Assembly (NCBI GenBank): GCA_963931925.1
Contig: OZ007569.1
Span: 17,142,545-17,206,544 of the forward strand
Length of the DNA: 64,000 nucleotides
Direction: 5' to 3'
Source: Onchidella celtica
Taxonomy: Eukaryota > Mollusca > Gastropoda > Systellommatophora > Onchidiidae
Under the pieces are notes generated by a model. That model was given only the letters and a program-made list of their open reading frames with translations, was not told where the DNA came from and did no database searches. Both the position numbers and the translations under genes were made by a program. Below, piece by piece: positions 63,201-64,000 of the stretch (position 1 is the stretch's first letter; each line of letters opens with the position of its first letter).

Positions 63201-64000
63201 CTCCAATTGGAGTTGCGATCGAATTGATAAGGGAGTTTTTTACGGCGAAGCCCACGCCGTGGATTCTCGGCTGTTCGCTGCTAAGGCCCTGCCAGAAGAA
63301 GGTGTAGTTTTCTTCTTTGACTGACCCGGAGTCGGGAAGTCGAGTTTCTTGAAGGGCAGCGATGTCGATGTTTAGTAGCTGAAGTTCTCGATCAATAATT
63401 TGGGATTTCCTGATGGAGTCAATATTAGTGAGATCTTGCTGTTGCAAGTCTGGGCGCATTGTTCTGACGTTCCAGGTACCAAGTTTTAGTATTTTTCTGT
63501 TTTTGCCAGGTGCACACTTTACGTCAGCTTTTTGACTTTTGGTCTAGCTCCAACCACCTTATGAAGCAGGCTGACGTGGCGGAACAACACCCAACTGCCT
63601 GGGGGCTGCCCAGGTTACGGCGGGCGGTAGTTGATCAATGCAGCTGAAAAGCCGCTCCCACCGACAGAGGGGACCCCTGGCGCTCATCCGTACGCCAAAT
63701 GGATTGAGCTTATCACCGGTAACTGCCACCTCCCGTGTTGTGCCCATCCGTAACGGATGGCTGGAGTGTCCTCTCCAAATCGGAAATGGGTGGGCTTATA
63801 GAGGAGAGACAGACGCTTGCCAAGCCCGAGCAAACGCTCCTCGTTTTGCTGCCTTGCCTGGGCTATTTTTAAGAGATGGTGCTTTGCCCAGAGGCACCAC
63901 CCCTCTCTCTGCCATTCTAGTTAAACCCAAGGGAGAGACCAGGTCAATACATTTGGAACTAGTCCGGCTGCAGGAGATGCTGGAAGCCAGTTTGATGCAG
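60269..64000 (-). mobile_element. LINE related to 17904-22221, runs off the window
   Basis: On the - strand it shows a 5' region (63559-64000), one long endonuclease-reverse transcriptase frame and a 3' UTR with GACCGTCTGTAAAGACGC ending in a very short ATA tail near 60269-60280. A frame at 63747-63559 (MGTTREVAVTGDKLNPFGVR onward) is in the same phase as the long frame but separated by TAA and TAG. The 5' end lies outside, so target duplications cannot be read. Confidence 0.83.
60328..63459 (-). CDS. LINE endonuclease / reverse transcriptase, uninterrupted
   Basis: An open frame of 1043 codons from the ATG at 63459. The frame is open further up to 63546, and the upstream codons (KILKLGTWNVRT) belong to the endonuclease core, so the true start must be upstream of this ATG. 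Endonuclease motifs: [20 protein letters not shown] and TDHALVV. Reverse transcriptase: [30 protein letters not shown] and the catalytic FADD. The C-terminus has CNQCHRTLGSNIGRISHERSC (one residue over the finger), a C2HC-like relative of the finger in the LINE at 17904-22221. The two proteins share family and layout but are clearly diverged, so they represent different subfamilies. Confidence 0.84.
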   Translation of the reverse strand: MRPDLQQQDLTNIDSIRKSQIIDRELQLLNIDIAALQETRLPDSGSVKEENYTFFWQGLSSEQPRIHGVGFAVKNSLINSIATPIGVSERIMTLRLNTRSGFTNIICVYAPTLTSSDETKDIFYEALQRTLHNIPLTEGLLILGDFNARVGADHYAWPKCIGHFGIGNINENGQRLLELCSVNSLCVTNTYFDLKRCQRTSWRHPRSGHWHQLDLILSRRKSLGCIKITRSLHSADCDTDHALVVSKIKISAKKIYRSKAPSIPKINVTAIRDESNRKSFEKLFAESMDNVTQCDSVDETWNTLSSKIHDCAIKSFGQHKVSNNDWVAQNSEILLPLIEQKKSAFNEYNKNCNQSTKTCLKNAKAKLQLEVRRCANKYWTDLCNSIQEANEKGDMKTAFSQMKVALGPIITKSAPLKSVNGEPITDKNEQLNRWVEHYSLLYSTEKNIPPDFEEHLQKLPIMAELDAEPSLVELSNAIDHLSAGKATGSDNIPAEVLKDLKGPLLPHLYNLLLQCWKEGVIPHDMRDAKIVTLYKNKGDKGDCNNYRGISLLSITGKAFARVILCRLQQLAEKVLPETQCGFRSKRSTIDMIFALRQIQEKCKEQNRPLITCFVDLTKAFDTVSRSGLYAVLKSIGCPPTLLKLIASFHTDMRACVNFEGCTSNSFAVNSGVKHGCVLAPTLFGIYFAALLKNAFGQCSGGVLINTRVDGSIFNVAGLKAKSRTEHIMLQELLFADDAAIVAHDETTLQALINSLAKACDKFMLKISVSKTVVLTQGLRNSNPIMLNGSPLEQVGKFCYLGSTISGSTDITTEINARIGKAATAFGKLSKRVWNNSKLTIKTKVLVYQTCVLNTLLYGSETWTTYSKHERSLNSFHLRCLRKILKIKWQDRISNIEVLSRANIPSTQALLGKKRLRWLGHLHRMENDRIPRQILYGELATGNRPRGRPHLRFKDTCKVTMKAFNIDPNEWENLASDRSRWRQKLRSGTLAIDFKAKETYLTKRQRRNENTRQSEPKRLTCNQCHRTLGSNIGRISHERSCQSK

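Overview
The window reads as invertebrate nuclear DNA, most likely from a mollusc and perhaps a marine gastropod. It has small exons in long introns with GT-AG borders, two recognisable animal housekeeping genes, and a heavy, varied load of LINEs, SINEs, MITEs, solo LTRs and minisatellites. The species call is an inference from the style of protein and repeat content; nothing in the sequence proves it.

Two host genes are clear and lie tail to tail. The last six coding exons of CPSF2 (CPSF100, the inactive partner of the pre-mRNA 3'-end endonuclease) run on the + strand from 9778 to 44942. Everything from 1 to 9777 is therefore probably intron of the same gene. A complete EGLN (HIF prolyl hydroxylase, PHD2-like) gene runs on the - strand from 51997 down to 46508 in seven coding exons. 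It has an N-terminal MYND finger, all iron and 2-oxoglutarate ligands, and an unusually long C-terminal tail. A possible first exon of a third, unidentified gene starts at 53727 on the + strand.

The CPSF2 introns are built of repeats. 1-9777 holds a (GTT)n array, a 34-bp satellite, a 40-bp minisatellite, a 21-bp array, a SINE, two MITEs and a solo LTR sitting inside a (TATC)n array. 14316-38835 holds a ~4.3 kb full-length LINE with 12-bp target duplications and an open endonuclease/reverse-transcriptase frame, a Tx1/L1-type LINE with broken ORF1 and ORF2, a second solo LTR of the same family, hAT-type MITEs and a nested hairpin MITE. The last EGLN intron carries a 5'-truncated LINE with an 11-bp target duplication.

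The right part (52-64 kb) is a dense transposon field. It has two MITEs inserted back to back with separate 8-bp duplications, a piggyBac-type MITE, a hAT element hosting another hAT element and a SINE, a CT-rich array, and a second open LINE on the - strand related to the first and running to the window end.

No rRNA, functional tRNA or CRISPR array was seen. No wholly new coding system was found. The most rewarding parts are the nested and adjacent transposon structures with readable target duplications, the two uninterrupted LINE frames, and the extended EGLN C-terminus.
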